A stretch of 18,103 nucleotides of DNA from positions 1-18,103 of the forward strand of contig CAIYXO010000501.1 of assembly GCA_903930165.1 (NCBI GenBank), given 5' to 3'. Source of the stretch: an uncultured Verrucomicrobiota bacterium. Its GTDB lineage: Bacteria > Verrucomicrobiota > Verrucomicrobiia > Limisphaerales > UBA9464. The notes under the pieces were generated by a model, which was given only the letters and a program-made list of their open reading frames with translations, searched no databases and was not told the DNA's origin. The position numbers were made by a program, and so were the translations under genes. Positions 1-7,956 of the stretch are shown piece after piece. Each line of letters opens with the position of its first letter. The first letter of the stretch is position 1.

Positions 1-472
1 CCGAGCCGAAGGGCATCGGGACGTCGGAGCGGTTCCCGATCACCTGTTCCCAGTGGAGGCGTCCTCCCTCCAGCCGGTAGGTGAGGGCGTAGCGGAACCG
101 GAAGGGATAGACCCCGAGGGTTTCCGCGGTGTCGGCCAGTTCCATCGTCACCGAGTCCGCGGCGCGGTCCGTGACCGTCCACCTCGAGCGCCGGGCGAAC
201 CCGTGCTGGGGCATCGGAAATCGTCGTCCTTCCCATTCGTAGTGGTGCTGGGCCCCGGGGAGATGGCTGTAGCTGACCATCGGGAACAGGACCGGGTTGC
301 CGGCCCACATCTCCTTCGGGTAGCGCGCCACCACGGCCTCGTCGTCGCGGAGGGCCTCGACCAACCCGTGTCCTTCCACCGGACGGGCGTACCGGAGAAG
401 CCAGCCTCCGAGTTCCGGGATGACGGTGGCCACGGAGCCGGCGGCGTCCCGGAGCTCGATGCGTTCGCTCAT
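1..472 (-). CDS. Aldose 1-epimerase family protein (partial, N-terminal part)
   Basis: The minus strand reads from an ATG at 472 to the window edge with no stop, giving 157 codons of a longer gene. The product resembles the galactose-mutarotase-like fold (aldose 1-epimerase family), whose members interconvert alpha and beta anomers of sugars or sugar phosphates, usually in the cytosol. Family landmarks visible are GNPVLFP (residues 58-64), PQHGFARRSRW (88-98, with the conserved His-Gly pair at 90-91), YPFRFRYALTYRL (122-134), and a MPFGSG turn at the edge, where the family usually continues into a His-Pro-Tyr motif. The catalytic glutamate lies in the missing C-terminal half. No signal peptide is present. 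The gene is divergent from mfd. There is no Shine-Dalgarno before the ATG. The family call is confident; the sugar cannot be told, and a glucose-6-phosphate 1-epimerase-like role is possible. Confidence 0.85.
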   Translation of the reverse strand, partial: MSERIELRDAAGSVATVIPELGGWLLRYARPVEGHGLVEALRDDEAVVARYPKEMWAGNPVLFPMVSYSHLPGAQHHYEWEGRRFPMPQHGFARRSRWTVTDRAADSVTMELADTAETLGVYPFRFRYALTYRLEGGRLHWEQVIGNRSDVPMPFGS

Positions 473-501
473 TTCGGACGGGAGCGTGGGCAAGTCGGGG
501 G

Positions 502-530
502 ATTCTGACCAGCCGTCGGTTGAAGGTCCA
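502..530 (-). promoter_or_regulatory. Candidate promoter for the aldose epimerase gene
   Basis: Read on the minus strand, TGGACC (525-530) and CAGAAT (502-507) are separated by exactly 17 bases. Each matches the sigma-70 consensus at 4 of 6 positions. Transcription would start about 23 bases before the ATG at 472. It lies back to back with the mfd promoter candidate. This is pattern matching only. Confidence 0.35.
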
Positions 531-536
531 CGGGAC

Positions 537-565
537 GCGACATCCCGCGGGAACCGCGCTACGGT
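537..565 (+). promoter_or_regulatory. Candidate mfd promoter with near-leaderless start
   Basis: GCGACA (537-542) and TACGGT (560-565) are spaced by 17 bases, and TACGGT ends 8 bases before the GTG at 574. A normal start distance from the -10 element would put the first transcribed base at or next to the GTG. No Shine-Dalgarno precedes it. A similar arrangement occurs before the HTH/metallo-hydrolase gene at 12118. Matches to consensus are partial, so confidence is limited. Confidence 0.35.
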
Positions 566-573
566 GGCCCGAC

Positions 574-3500
574 GTGGCCGGGCCGAACTCCAATCCGCTC
601 GAACGCTGGCTCTCCTCGCCGGCGGCGCTCGCCCTTTCCGAGCGGCTCCCCACGGCCGGCGGGCTTTCGCTCGAAGGCGTCGCCCCGGCCGGCTGGGCGT
701 TCGTCGCTGCCTTGATCCACCGCCTGCGTCCGGACCGGACGCTCCTGGTGGTGGTGGACACCCTCCGCACCCAGGAGGTGCTCCACGCGGACCTGACCAC
801 CTGGCTCCCCGGCGGACGGCTCCGCTTCTTCCCCGCCTGGGAGATCCTCCCGCACGAGTCGAAGCTCCCGCACGCGGACATCATCAGCGAGCGCCTGGAG
901 ACGCTGGTGGCGTTGCGCGACGCGAATGCCGGGACCGCCGTGCCATCCCCGGTGGTGGTGGCGACGGTGACCTCGCTGCAGCAGCGCACCTTCACCGCGC
1001 CCGACCTCGCCGGCCGGACGCGGACGCTGCGGAAGGGCGACACCCTGAACCCGCTCGACCTGATCGAGTGGCTCGAGGCCCAAGGCTACGAGCCGGAGGC
1101 CCAGGTCGGCCACAAGGGGGAACTTTCCTGGCGCGGCGGCATCGTCGACTTCTGGCCGCTCAGCTCGCCGTGGCCGCTGCGGCTGGAGTTCTTCGGCGAC
1201 GAACTCGAGTCGCTCCGGGAGTTCGATCCCCACGCACAGACCTCGCGGGATCCCGTCGATTCCTGCGTGGTCCCGCCCGCCGGCGAGCTGGGGCTGCTTC
1301 GGCCGCGGGCCAAGGACGCGGATGCATCACCGGCACCCCCACCGGCACTCGCCTCGTTGGCTTCCCATCTGCCGCCGGGTTCCATCGTGCTGATCGCCTC
1401 GCCCACGTCCTTGGCCGGGCACGCGCTCCGCCTGGAGGAACAGGTCAAGGAAGGCGATCCCTTCCACGAGCGGTGGGAAGACTTCCAGCGGGCCGTCCAG
1501 GACGCCGGCCACACTTTGGTCCGGCTTGAGGACGCCGATCCCGCGGCCGCCGCCGGAGACCCGTTGCGTCTCGACGGTCTGGACGCCTTCCGCCCCATCG
1601 GCGCGATGCTGCCGGCGGCCCAGGTCGCCGAGACGCAGAGACGCGGGTTCTTCACGCAGATGCACCGCTGGCTGAGGCAGGGGCTGGAGGTCCACGTCTT
1701 CTGCAACAACGACGGCGAACGGCAGCGGTTCTCCGAGCTCTGGAGCGAACTCGTTCCCGAGGGCGGGAATGGGGAATCCGGCGAGGGCCCGAGGATCCAC
1801 ACCGGGATGCTCTCCCGTGGATTCATCGCCGAGGCCTCCCGGCTGGTGGTCGTCTCGGACGCGGAGGTCTACGGACGCTACAAGGTGAGCCGGCCGCGGC
1901 GCATGAAGTCCCCGCACGCGCAGGCGGTGCGGAACGTCTTCGAGGTGGACTTCACCGACTTCGAGGAGGGGGACTTCGTGGTCCACCTGCAGTACGGCAT
2001 CGGGATCTTCCGGGGGTTGAAGACGCTGGCGCCGCAGCGTCGGGCGCGTGGGGACGACGGGGCGGCGGCCCAGTCCGGGCAGGAGTGCCTGGTGCTGGAG
2101 TACGCTGCGGCGGACGGCGCCGGCGAGCCGCCCCGGCTTTACGTCCCGGTCACCGAGGCGCATCTCGTCAGCAAGTACGTGGGGGCGGGCAAGGCGCGTC
2201 CGCAGCTCAACACGCTGACCGGCACGCGCTGGACGAAGGCGCGGGAGCAGGCGCAGCGGGCGGTGCGGGACCTGGCGGCGGAGCTGCTGACGGTGCAGGC
2301 GGCGCGGACGACCCGGAGCGGACATGCCTTCGGGTTGGACAACGCCTGGCAGCGGGAGTTCGAGGCCAGCTTCGAGTTCGAGGAGACGCCGGACCAGGTG
2401 AAGGCGATCGCCGCGGCGAAGGCGGACATGGAGGACGCCAAGCCGATGGACCGCCTGGTGTGCGGGGACGTGGGGTTCGGAAAGACCGAGGTGGCGATCC
2501 GGGCGGCGTTCAAGGCCGTGATGGGCGGGAAGCAGGTGGCCCTCCTGGTGCCGACGACCGTGTTGGCGCAGCAGCACTACAACAGCTTCCGCGAACGCAT
2601 GGCGGAGTACCCGGTGCGCGTCGAGCTGCTCAACCGCTTCCGGACGCCGAAGCAGCAGCGTGCCGTGCTCGAGGCCGCCGCCGCCGGCGGCGTGGACATC
2701 GTCATCGGCACCCACCGCATCGTCTCGCCGGACGTCGAGTTCAAGGACCTCGGGCTGGTGATCGTGGACGAGGAGCAGAAGTTCGGCGTGAAGCACAAGG
2801 AGCAGTTCAAGCTGCTCCGGCGGACCGTGGACGTGCTGACGCTGAGCGCGACGCCGATCCCGAGGACGCTCTACCTGGCGCTGACCGGGGCGCGCGACCT
2901 GAGCACGCTCGAGACGCCGCCGCAGGACCGCCTGCCGGTGGAGACCGTCGTGGGCAACTACGACGAGCGGGTGATCCGCGACGCGATCCGGCGGGAGCTG
3001 AACCGTGGCGGCCAGGTCTACTTCCTGCACAACCGGGTCTCCACCATCGACGCCATGGCGTTGAAGCTCCGGGCGTTGGTCCCGGACGCGCGGGTCGTGG
3101 TGGGGCACGGCCAGATGGGGGACGACGCGCTGGAGAAGGTCATGACCGCGTTCGTGAACGGGGAGGCCGACGTGCTGGTGAGCACGACGATCATCGAGAG
3201 CGGCCTCGATATCCCGAACGCCAACACCATGATCATCGACCGCGCCGACCGGTTCGGCCTCAGCGAGCTGTACCAGCTGCGCGGCCGGGTGGGCCGGTAC
3301 AAGCACCAGGCCTACTGCCACCTGCTGCTGCCGCGCCATGCGCAGCTGCTCACCGAGGCGCGGAAGCGGATGAGCGCGATCAAGCAGTACAGCGCGCTGG
3401 GCAGCGGCTTCAAGATCGCCATGCGCGACCTCGAGATCCGCGGCGCGGGCAACCTCCTCGGCGCACAGCAGAGCGGCCACATCACCGCGGTCGGATTCGA

Positions 3501-4116
3501 CCTCTACTGCCAGCTCCTGGGACAGAGCATCGCCGCGTTGAAGGGGGAGAAGGTCCGTTCGCGGCTCGAGGTCCGAGTCTCGCTCGACTTCATCGCCACC
3601 AACCCCGGCGAGGAGGGCGGCGAGACGCCGGAGAACCGACGACGCAAGTCCACCTCCGCGCCGCGCCTGGAGATCTCCATCCCGCGCGACGACCTGGTCG
3701 CGACCTGGCATCGGGACTCCGGCGGCGGGGAGCGGAAGGCGGAAGCGGACCAGCCAAGCCGTCGCTTCCCCGCCTACCTGCCCCTCGACTACGTGCGGGA
3801 ACCCTCCCAGCGCGTCGAACTCTACCGGAAGCTGGCGCAGGCCCAGGAGAAGCCGGCGATCGAGACATTGCGTGCGGAGCTGCGCGACCGGTTCGGTCCC
3901 CTGCCCGGCCCCGTGGAACTCCTGATCCAAGTGCACGAGCTGCGCCTGCTCGCGGCGGAGAAGCAGGTCGCCTCGGTCGAGGTCGTCGAAGGCAAGGTGA
4001 AGCTCACGCGGCGGGGCGAACTGATCACCATCGGCGGCCAGTTCCCACGCCTGACCAAGCCCGATGCCAAGGGTCGGCTCGGCGAGATCCGCCGGCTGCT
4101 GATGTCCCTCGCCTGA
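574..4116 (+). CDS. mfd: Transcription-repair coupling factor Mfd
   Basis: Mfd is a cytoplasmic DNA translocase that pushes stalled RNA polymerase off damaged DNA and recruits UvrA for nucleotide excision repair. From GTG 574 the product is 1180 residues, close to the usual length of about 1150. The UvrB-like N-terminal module includes FFPAWE (85-90). The RNA-polymerase-interacting region starts at FEEGDFVVH (463-471). The helicase motor carries Walker A GDVGFGKT (631-638), DEEQ (732-735), SATPIP (758-763) and QLRGRVGR (901-908). The C-terminal TRCF domain begins near AYLPLDYV (1067). A charged insertion of about 55 residues (roughly 1010-1066) precedes that domain. An upstream in-frame TTG at 520 would add 18 atypical residues and would overlap the candidate promoter, so GTG 574 is preferred. 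The next gene follows after 11 bp. Confidence 0.97.
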   Translation: MAGPNSNPLERWLSSPAALALSERLPTAGGLSLEGVAPAGWAFVAALIHRLRPDRTLLVVVDTLRTQEVLHADLTTWLPGGRLRFFPAWEILPHESKLPHADIISERLETLVALRDANAGTAVPSPVVVATVTSLQQRTFTAPDLAGRTRTLRKGDTLNPLDLIEWLEAQGYEPEAQVGHKGELSWRGGIVDFWPLSSPWPLRLEFFGDELESLREFDPHAQTSRDPVDSCVVPPAGELGLLRPRAKDADASPAPPPALASLASHLPPGSIVLIASPTSLAGHALRLEEQVKEGDPFHERWEDFQRAVQDAGHTLVRLEDADPAAAAGDPLRLDGLDAFRPIGAMLPAAQVAETQRRGFFTQMHRWLRQGLEVHVFCNNDGERQRFSELWSELVPEGGNGESGEGPRIHTGMLSRGFIAEASRLVVVSDAEVYGRYKVSRPRRMKSPHAQAVRNVFEVDFTDFEEGDFVVHLQYGIGIFRGLKTLAPQRRARGDDGAAAQSGQECLVLEYAAADGAGEPPRLYVPVTEAHLVSKYVGAGKARPQLNTLTGTRWTKAREQAQRAVRDLAAELLTVQAARTTRSGHAFGLDNAWQREFEASFEFEETPDQVKAIAAAKADMEDAKPMDRLVCGDVGFGKTEVAIRAAFKAVMGGKQVALLVPTTVLAQQHYNSFRERMAEYPVRVELLNRFRTPKQQRAVLEAAAAGGVDIVIGTHRIVSPDVEFKDLGLVIVDEEQKFGVKHKEQFKLLRRTVDVLTLSATPIPRTLYLALTGARDLSTLETPPQDRLPVETVVGNYDERVIRDAIRRELNRGGQVYFLHNRVSTIDAMALKLRALVPDARVVVGHGQMGDDALEKVMTAFVNGEADVLVSTTIIESGLDIPNANTMIIDRADRFGLSELYQLRGRVGRYKHQAYCHLLLPRHAQLLTEARKRMSAIKQYSALGSGFKIAMRDLEIRGAGNLLGAQQSGHITAVGFDLYCQLLGQSIAALKGEKVRSRLEVRVSLDFIATNPGEEGGETPENRRRKSTSAPRLEISIPRDDLVATWHRDSGGGERKAEADQPSRRFPAYLPLDYVREPSQRVELYRKLAQAQEKPAIETLRAELRDRFGPLPGPVELLIQVHELRLLAAEKQVASVEVVEGKVKLTRRGELITIGGQFPRLTKPDAKGRLGEIRRLLMSLA

Positions 4117-4127
4117 AACGGCCATCC

Positions 4128-5678
4128 ATGACCCGACTTCCCAGGATCCTGCCGCTGCTGCTGGCCTTGCTGGCGACGCCCCGTTCCGTCGGCGGGGGAA
4201 TCTCCGCCGCCCCGACACCGGGCCGTCCGCCCCTGCTGGTGGTCTCGACCGACGGGCTTTCTCCCGCCGAGCAGGTCCTCCTCGCCGGCATCCAGGGCCT
4301 GCTGAACCGCACCAACGCCGTGGTCTGGCTCCGCTCCGGCGGCATCAACGCGCGGATCCTGAAGGATCTGCAGGAGGAGGGATTCGCCGTGGAGAAGGTG
4401 TCCGGCCCGTGGCCTTTGGTGGAACGGTTCCGGGACCGTTTCGAGGGGATGGTGCTCGGATCGGTCGGGGACGAGTCGATCAACCGGGCCACCTCGGTCG
4501 CCGCGGCCACCCGTGCGCTGGTCGTCGACGTCTCCCTCGCCGCGCGTCCCGAGTTCGCGGGGTTGCCCGTCGTGGCGGACGCCCGGGTCCTCTCCGATGC
4601 GGAGCTCTGGGAACGGTTCGGTCCGCGGTTCCTGCGGGGACACGCCGTCCATCAGGCGCCCCGCAAGACGCTCCACCTCCGCGACCTCGCGGTGTCGATG
4701 GGACTGCTGACGTTCCACGACGTGTCCGCGGACGAACGCACCCGACGGGTGCGCGAACTCGGCCCGGGAACGCGCGTCTTCGGCTGGGGCGAGGACGAGC
4801 TGCGGTTCGTCCGCGAGGTCAGCCGGGGCGGCGGCGCGGTCCTTCCCGCCGACTGGTCGCTCAACCTCTCCGCGCTCCGGCATCTTCCGGCGAAGGCCGA
4901 ACACGATCCCACGCCACGCGTCCCGCGGAAGCCGTCGCCCCTGAAGCCCGGCGAAAGGGTCGTCGCCTTCGTGGTGACCGACGGCGACAACCTGCAATGG
5001 ATCGGCGGCGGGTTCGTGGACAACCCGGGGTTCTGGGCCAGCCCACACCGTGGGAAGTTCGCGGTGACGTGGGAAATGGCCCCGTCGCTGACGGAATTCG
5101 CGCCGAGGGTGCTGGAGCATCTGCGCCGGACCGCGTCGCCGTTGGACGACTTCGTCTGCGGCCCGAGCGGATTCGGATACCAGTTCCCGAGGCACGTGCC
5201 GGACCGGCGCGACGCGGCGCGGCGGACGGGACTGGCGGCGGAGGCCGCGGGGATGCCTTGGGTCACGGTGCTGGACGACGGCGGAGGTCCGGACCGTGTG
5301 GCCGAGTGGCTGGAGCGGCCGGAGATCGCCGGGGTTCTGCACAAGGACTACGCCCCCTACAACGGGCACAAAGGGGCGGTGGCCTGGCACTCCGGGAAAC
5401 CTGCGGTCGGCTATCGCTTCCTGCTGTGGGAATCCAAGCGTGGAGACGGGACGCTGCGTCCGGACTGGCTGCCGGAAGGCGTCGCCGCCGGGGTGGCGGG
5501 ACTCCCCGGGGACAAGGCCCCGAAGCCCTCCGACCGCTTCGCCCTCGTCAACGTGCACGCGTGGTCGTTCCGCGAATCCGGCGGACCGATGGGCGCCATC
5601 GCGAAGACGATCCCGCTGTTGCCGCCGGGAACCCGGGTCGTCACCGCCAGCGACTTCTTCCAGCTTCTCACCCCGTAG
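4128..5678 (+). CDS. Secreted GxGYxYP-family protein (putative glycoside hydrolase)
   Basis: The product is 516 residues with an N-terminal signal peptide (hydrophobic core about residues 8-17, cleavage probably between 20 and 28), so it should leave the cytoplasm. The central part carries TDGDNLQW (284-291) and GFGYQFP (348-354), the latter a conservative version of the GxGYxYP signature that names this family of putative glycoside hydrolases. A later HKDYAPYNGHKG stretch fits the same fold. The enzymatic activity of the family has, to my knowledge, not been firmly shown, so a carbohydrate substrate is an assumption. It lies 11 bp after mfd and 28 bp before a small membrane protein, all on one strand, which suggests cotranscription although its role has no obvious link to DNA repair. 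No clear Shine-Dalgarno is present. Confidence 0.85.
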   Translation: MTRLPRILPLLLALLATPRSVGGGISAAPTPGRPPLLVVSTDGLSPAEQVLLAGIQGLLNRTNAVVWLRSGGINARILKDLQEEGFAVEKVSGPWPLVERFRDRFEGMVLGSVGDESINRATSVAAATRALVVDVSLAARPEFAGLPVVADARVLSDAELWERFGPRFLRGHAVHQAPRKTLHLRDLAVSMGLLTFHDVSADERTRRVRELGPGTRVFGWGEDELRFVREVSRGGGAVLPADWSLNLSALRHLPAKAEHDPTPRVPRKPSPLKPGERVVAFVVTDGDNLQWIGGGFVDNPGFWASPHRGKFAVTWEMAPSLTEFAPRVLEHLRRTASPLDDFVCGPSGFGYQFPRHVPDRRDAARRTGLAAEAAGMPWVTVLDDGGGPDRVAEWLERPEIAGVLHKDYAPYNGHKGAVAWHSGKPAVGYRFLLWESKRGDGTLRPDWLPEGVAAGVAGLPGDKAPKPSDRFALVNVHAWSFRESGGPMGAIAKTIPLLPPGTRVVTASDFFQLLTP

Positions 5679-5706
5679 GATCCACTCCCCCAGGAACTCC
5701 AACCCC

Positions 5707-6123
5707 ATGAACGCGATCCTCCGCAACCTCCTCGCCGTGCTTTCCGGAATGCTCCTGGGGGGCGTCGTCAACCTGGCCCTGGTGATGGTCGGCCCCCGGG
5801 TCATACCGCCACCTGCGGGTGTCGACATGGCGGACGCGGCGAGCCTTGCGGCGGGCATCCACCTGCTGGAGCCGAGGCATTTCCTTTTTCCGTTCCTGGC
5901 CCACGCGCTGGGGACGTGGGTCGGCGCGCTGACGGCGAGCCTGATCGCCGCCACCCGCGGGCCGGTCCCGGCGTGGGTCGTGGGAGGGATCACCCTGGCG
6001 GGTGGGATCGCGGCCTCGGCGATGATCCCGGCGCCGGGCTGGTTCATCGCCCTGGACCTGGTGTTGGCCTACCTGCCGATGGCCTGGCTGGGTGCACGCG
6101 TCGGCCGGTCGTTCCGGGGTTGA
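5707..6123 (+). CDS. Small four-helix membrane protein of unknown function
   Basis: The product is 138 residues with about four hydrophobic segments: residues 7-27, 57-79, 86-107 and 110-130. Between the first two lies a short loop with a PPPAG turn and the motif LLEPRHFLFPF, which together with an AHALGTWVGAL helix resembles a conserved hypothetical membrane family I have seen in Bacteroidetes and related groups; I cannot give it a function. An AGGAA at 5692-5696 lies 10 bases before the ATG and is one of the few Shine-Dalgarno-like sites in this window. It is the last gene of the mfd run and ends 18 bp from the stop of a convergent glycosyltransferase gene. Confidence 0.8.
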   Translation: MNAILRNLLAVLSGMLLGGVVNLALVMVGPRVIPPPAGVDMADAASLAAGIHLLEPRHFLFPFLAHALGTWVGALTASLIAATRGPVPAWVVGGITLAGGIAASAMIPAPGWFIALDLVLAYLPMAWLGARVGRSFRG

Positions 6124-6141
6124 GGAACGGCACCGACGGCC

Positions 6142-7749
6142 TCACTCCCGCGGCATGGGCGTCAGCGAAGGCCCATTCCCGGCTGGCGGATCGGGGATGC
6201 AGAGCCAGCGCCGGCGATCCGGGAACGCGTCAACCACCCTGGCGTTCTCCTCCCGACCCAGGTCTCGCACCCAGAGGATCCGTTGTTCCTCCAACGGGAC
6301 GGTGTTGGCGATCCACGGCGTGTGCGGGCTGATGGGACCGTTCCAACGGACGAAGACGAGATGCTTCCCGTTCTCCGCATCGAGGCGGCGTGAGACCTGG
6401 TGTCTGGGAGGGATGGGAAAGGACTCCGGTTCGGACAGCAGGCGCAGGTAGGGACGAACCGAGTTCCTGGTCTCCAGGAGCAGCAACACCGCGATGGCGG
6501 AGCCAAGCCAGCGGCCTTTTCCAGGCACCCGGCTTGCGGCGGACCAGGCGTAGGCCTGGAGGAGGAAGAGACCGGCGACGAAGGGCGCGAGGTAGTGTTC
6601 GTAGCGGTAGGTCTCGAGCGCCACCGCCAGCCAGGTCAGGGAGGTGGCGGCCACCAGGAGGGCGAAGCCACCGGGTTGAGGGAGGGAAAGCCGGGCGGGG
6701 CGCCAAGCCAGAACCGCCAAGGGGAGAAGGCGCGGCCAGGCGAAGACCGAGGCGACGGCCCCGAAGGAGAACATCGCGGCCCACGGTGGCAGAAGGTTCT
6801 TGGCGCGGTACACCTCGATCTCCCACCGGTTGACCGCCAGGGATTCGGGCACCGTCGAAGTCGGCGGCTCGCCGAGGGGTGAGAACCAGAACAGGGGACC
6901 GGCCAGGTAGCGGCGAACGTGGGCCTGATAGGGCAGTTCCTTCCAGCTTCCCGTGACATCCTCGTTGACGAGCAATTGGAGAGCGACGAAGCCGCTTCCT
7001 AAGACGATCAAGGCAGCGAGCGCCGACCCGATCCGGAGCGGAAAGCGCCGGAAGGCCTTCCAGGCCACGGGGACCAGGAACGAAAGGACCGTCATCCCCA
7101 AGACGCCGCCTTCGAATGGGCGGGTGAAGAACAGCAGACCCAGGCCAGCCGCGAGGGTGAGGACGCCCTCGGGTCCCCAGCTTCGGCGAAGGCGGGGATA
7201 CGCCCCGAGGACGAGGAACGAGCCGAGGACCACGACCCCTCCACCCCAGTAGCTTCGTACCCAGTAGTGTCCGGTTCCGAAGTTGAGGACGAAGAGCAGT
7301 CCCGCCGCCAAGGCCCCACGTCGGCCTGCCCAGCCGGCGCCGGCCCAGGCCGCCGCCGCCGCCCCCAGCGCCACCGAAAGGATCACGCCCCGATGCGCAC
7401 TCCCCAACAGCGCCTTGCCCAATGCCAGGAATGCGGGCTGGCCGAGGGGATACTTCGAGGCGTATCTCGGCTCCACCAGGACGTGGATCATCTCGAAGTG
7501 TTCCGGGGAGGGCGGCGTCGGATTCGAGAGGCGGCCCAGCAGGAGCGTATCGGCGCCCAGCAGATAGGCCTCTTCGTCGTGCATCCAAGGAAGGGGTGCC
7601 TCCGCCCGGAACCCGACGAGGGCCTGCAGGAGCACCACCGCGAGGAAGGCCAACAGCGCGGTGATCCCGGGACGGGGAAGCCAGCCCGGTTCGTCCAGAC
7701 CCCCGGGGGGGATCGGATCGTCCTGGTCGGCCACGTCTGTCTTGTTCAT
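6142..7749 (-). CDS. Polytopic GT-C type glycosyltransferase (GT39/PMT-like)
   Basis: The product is 535 residues with many hydrophobic helices, the first at about residues 28-47, and a soluble C-terminal tail from about 435. Right after the first helix is a loop with HDEEAY (57-62), matching the acidic first extracytoplasmic loop where GT-C enzymes bind metal or the lipid-phosphate sugar donor. It is followed by YASKYPLGQP (96-105), a frequent feature of this fold. Such enzymes move sugars from polyprenyl-phosphate carriers to proteins, lipids or glycans on the outer face of the inner membrane. The acceptor cannot be told. ATG 7749 was chosen because the upstream in-frame extension is charged and unlike this family. 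The gene is divergent from the next glycosyltransferase across 207 bp. Confidence 0.85.
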   Translation of the reverse strand: MNKTDVADQDDPIPPGGLDEPGWLPRPGITALLAFLAVVLLQALVGFRAEAPLPWMHDEEAYLLGADTLLLGRLSNPTPPSPEHFEMIHVLVEPRYASKYPLGQPAFLALGKALLGSAHRGVILSVALGAAAAAWAGAGWAGRRGALAAGLLFVLNFGTGHYWVRSYWGGGVVVLGSFLVLGAYPRLRRSWGPEGVLTLAAGLGLLFFTRPFEGGVLGMTVLSFLVPVAWKAFRRFPLRIGSALAALIVLGSGFVALQLLVNEDVTGSWKELPYQAHVRRYLAGPLFWFSPLGEPPTSTVPESLAVNRWEIEVYRAKNLLPPWAAMFSFGAVASVFAWPRLLPLAVLAWRPARLSLPQPGGFALLVAATSLTWLAVALETYRYEHYLAPFVAGLFLLQAYAWSAASRVPGKGRWLGSAIAVLLLLETRNSVRPYLRLLSEPESFPIPPRHQVSRRLDAENGKHLVFVRWNGPISPHTPWIANTVPLEEQRILWVRDLGREENARVVDAFPDRRRWLCIPDPPAGNGPSLTPMPRE

Positions 7750-7919
7750 GGATGGAGATCCGGGCGGGAACGTCACGGGAAGGAATCCGGCACCTCCTGC
7801 CGAGATTCGATGGAAGCGGCGACCCCGGGCAATCCCAAGCTTGGCCGATGCATGGACGCCGTCCGTGGCCACCACCAATCCGCCGTCGGCCCGCTGGCCT
7901 CCGGCAACCTTCAGAATGC

Positions 7920-7949
7920 TCGACGGAGGAAGGCGGGACGCGATACCCT
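7920..7949 (+). promoter_or_regulatory. Candidate promoter of the second glycosyltransferase gene
   Basis: TCGACG (7920-7925) and TACCCT (7944-7949) are 18 bases apart, and the latter ends 7 bases before the ATG at 7957, so the transcript would have almost no leader. The rest of the 207-bp divergent spacer shows no other structure I could support. Confidence 0.3.
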
Positions 7950-7956
7950 CCGCACG

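Noticed and set aside
1327..4218. Very long minus-strand open frame (963 codons) opposite mfd
   Set aside because: It is the shadow of mfd. The product is Arg/Val/Leu/His-rich with no recognisable domain, while the plus frame has every Mfd motif.
3822..6047. Long minus-strand open frame opposite the GxGYxYP gene
   Set aside because: Low-complexity, Arg/Pro/Gly-rich product that crosses several real plus-strand genes; typical of GC-rich antisense frames.
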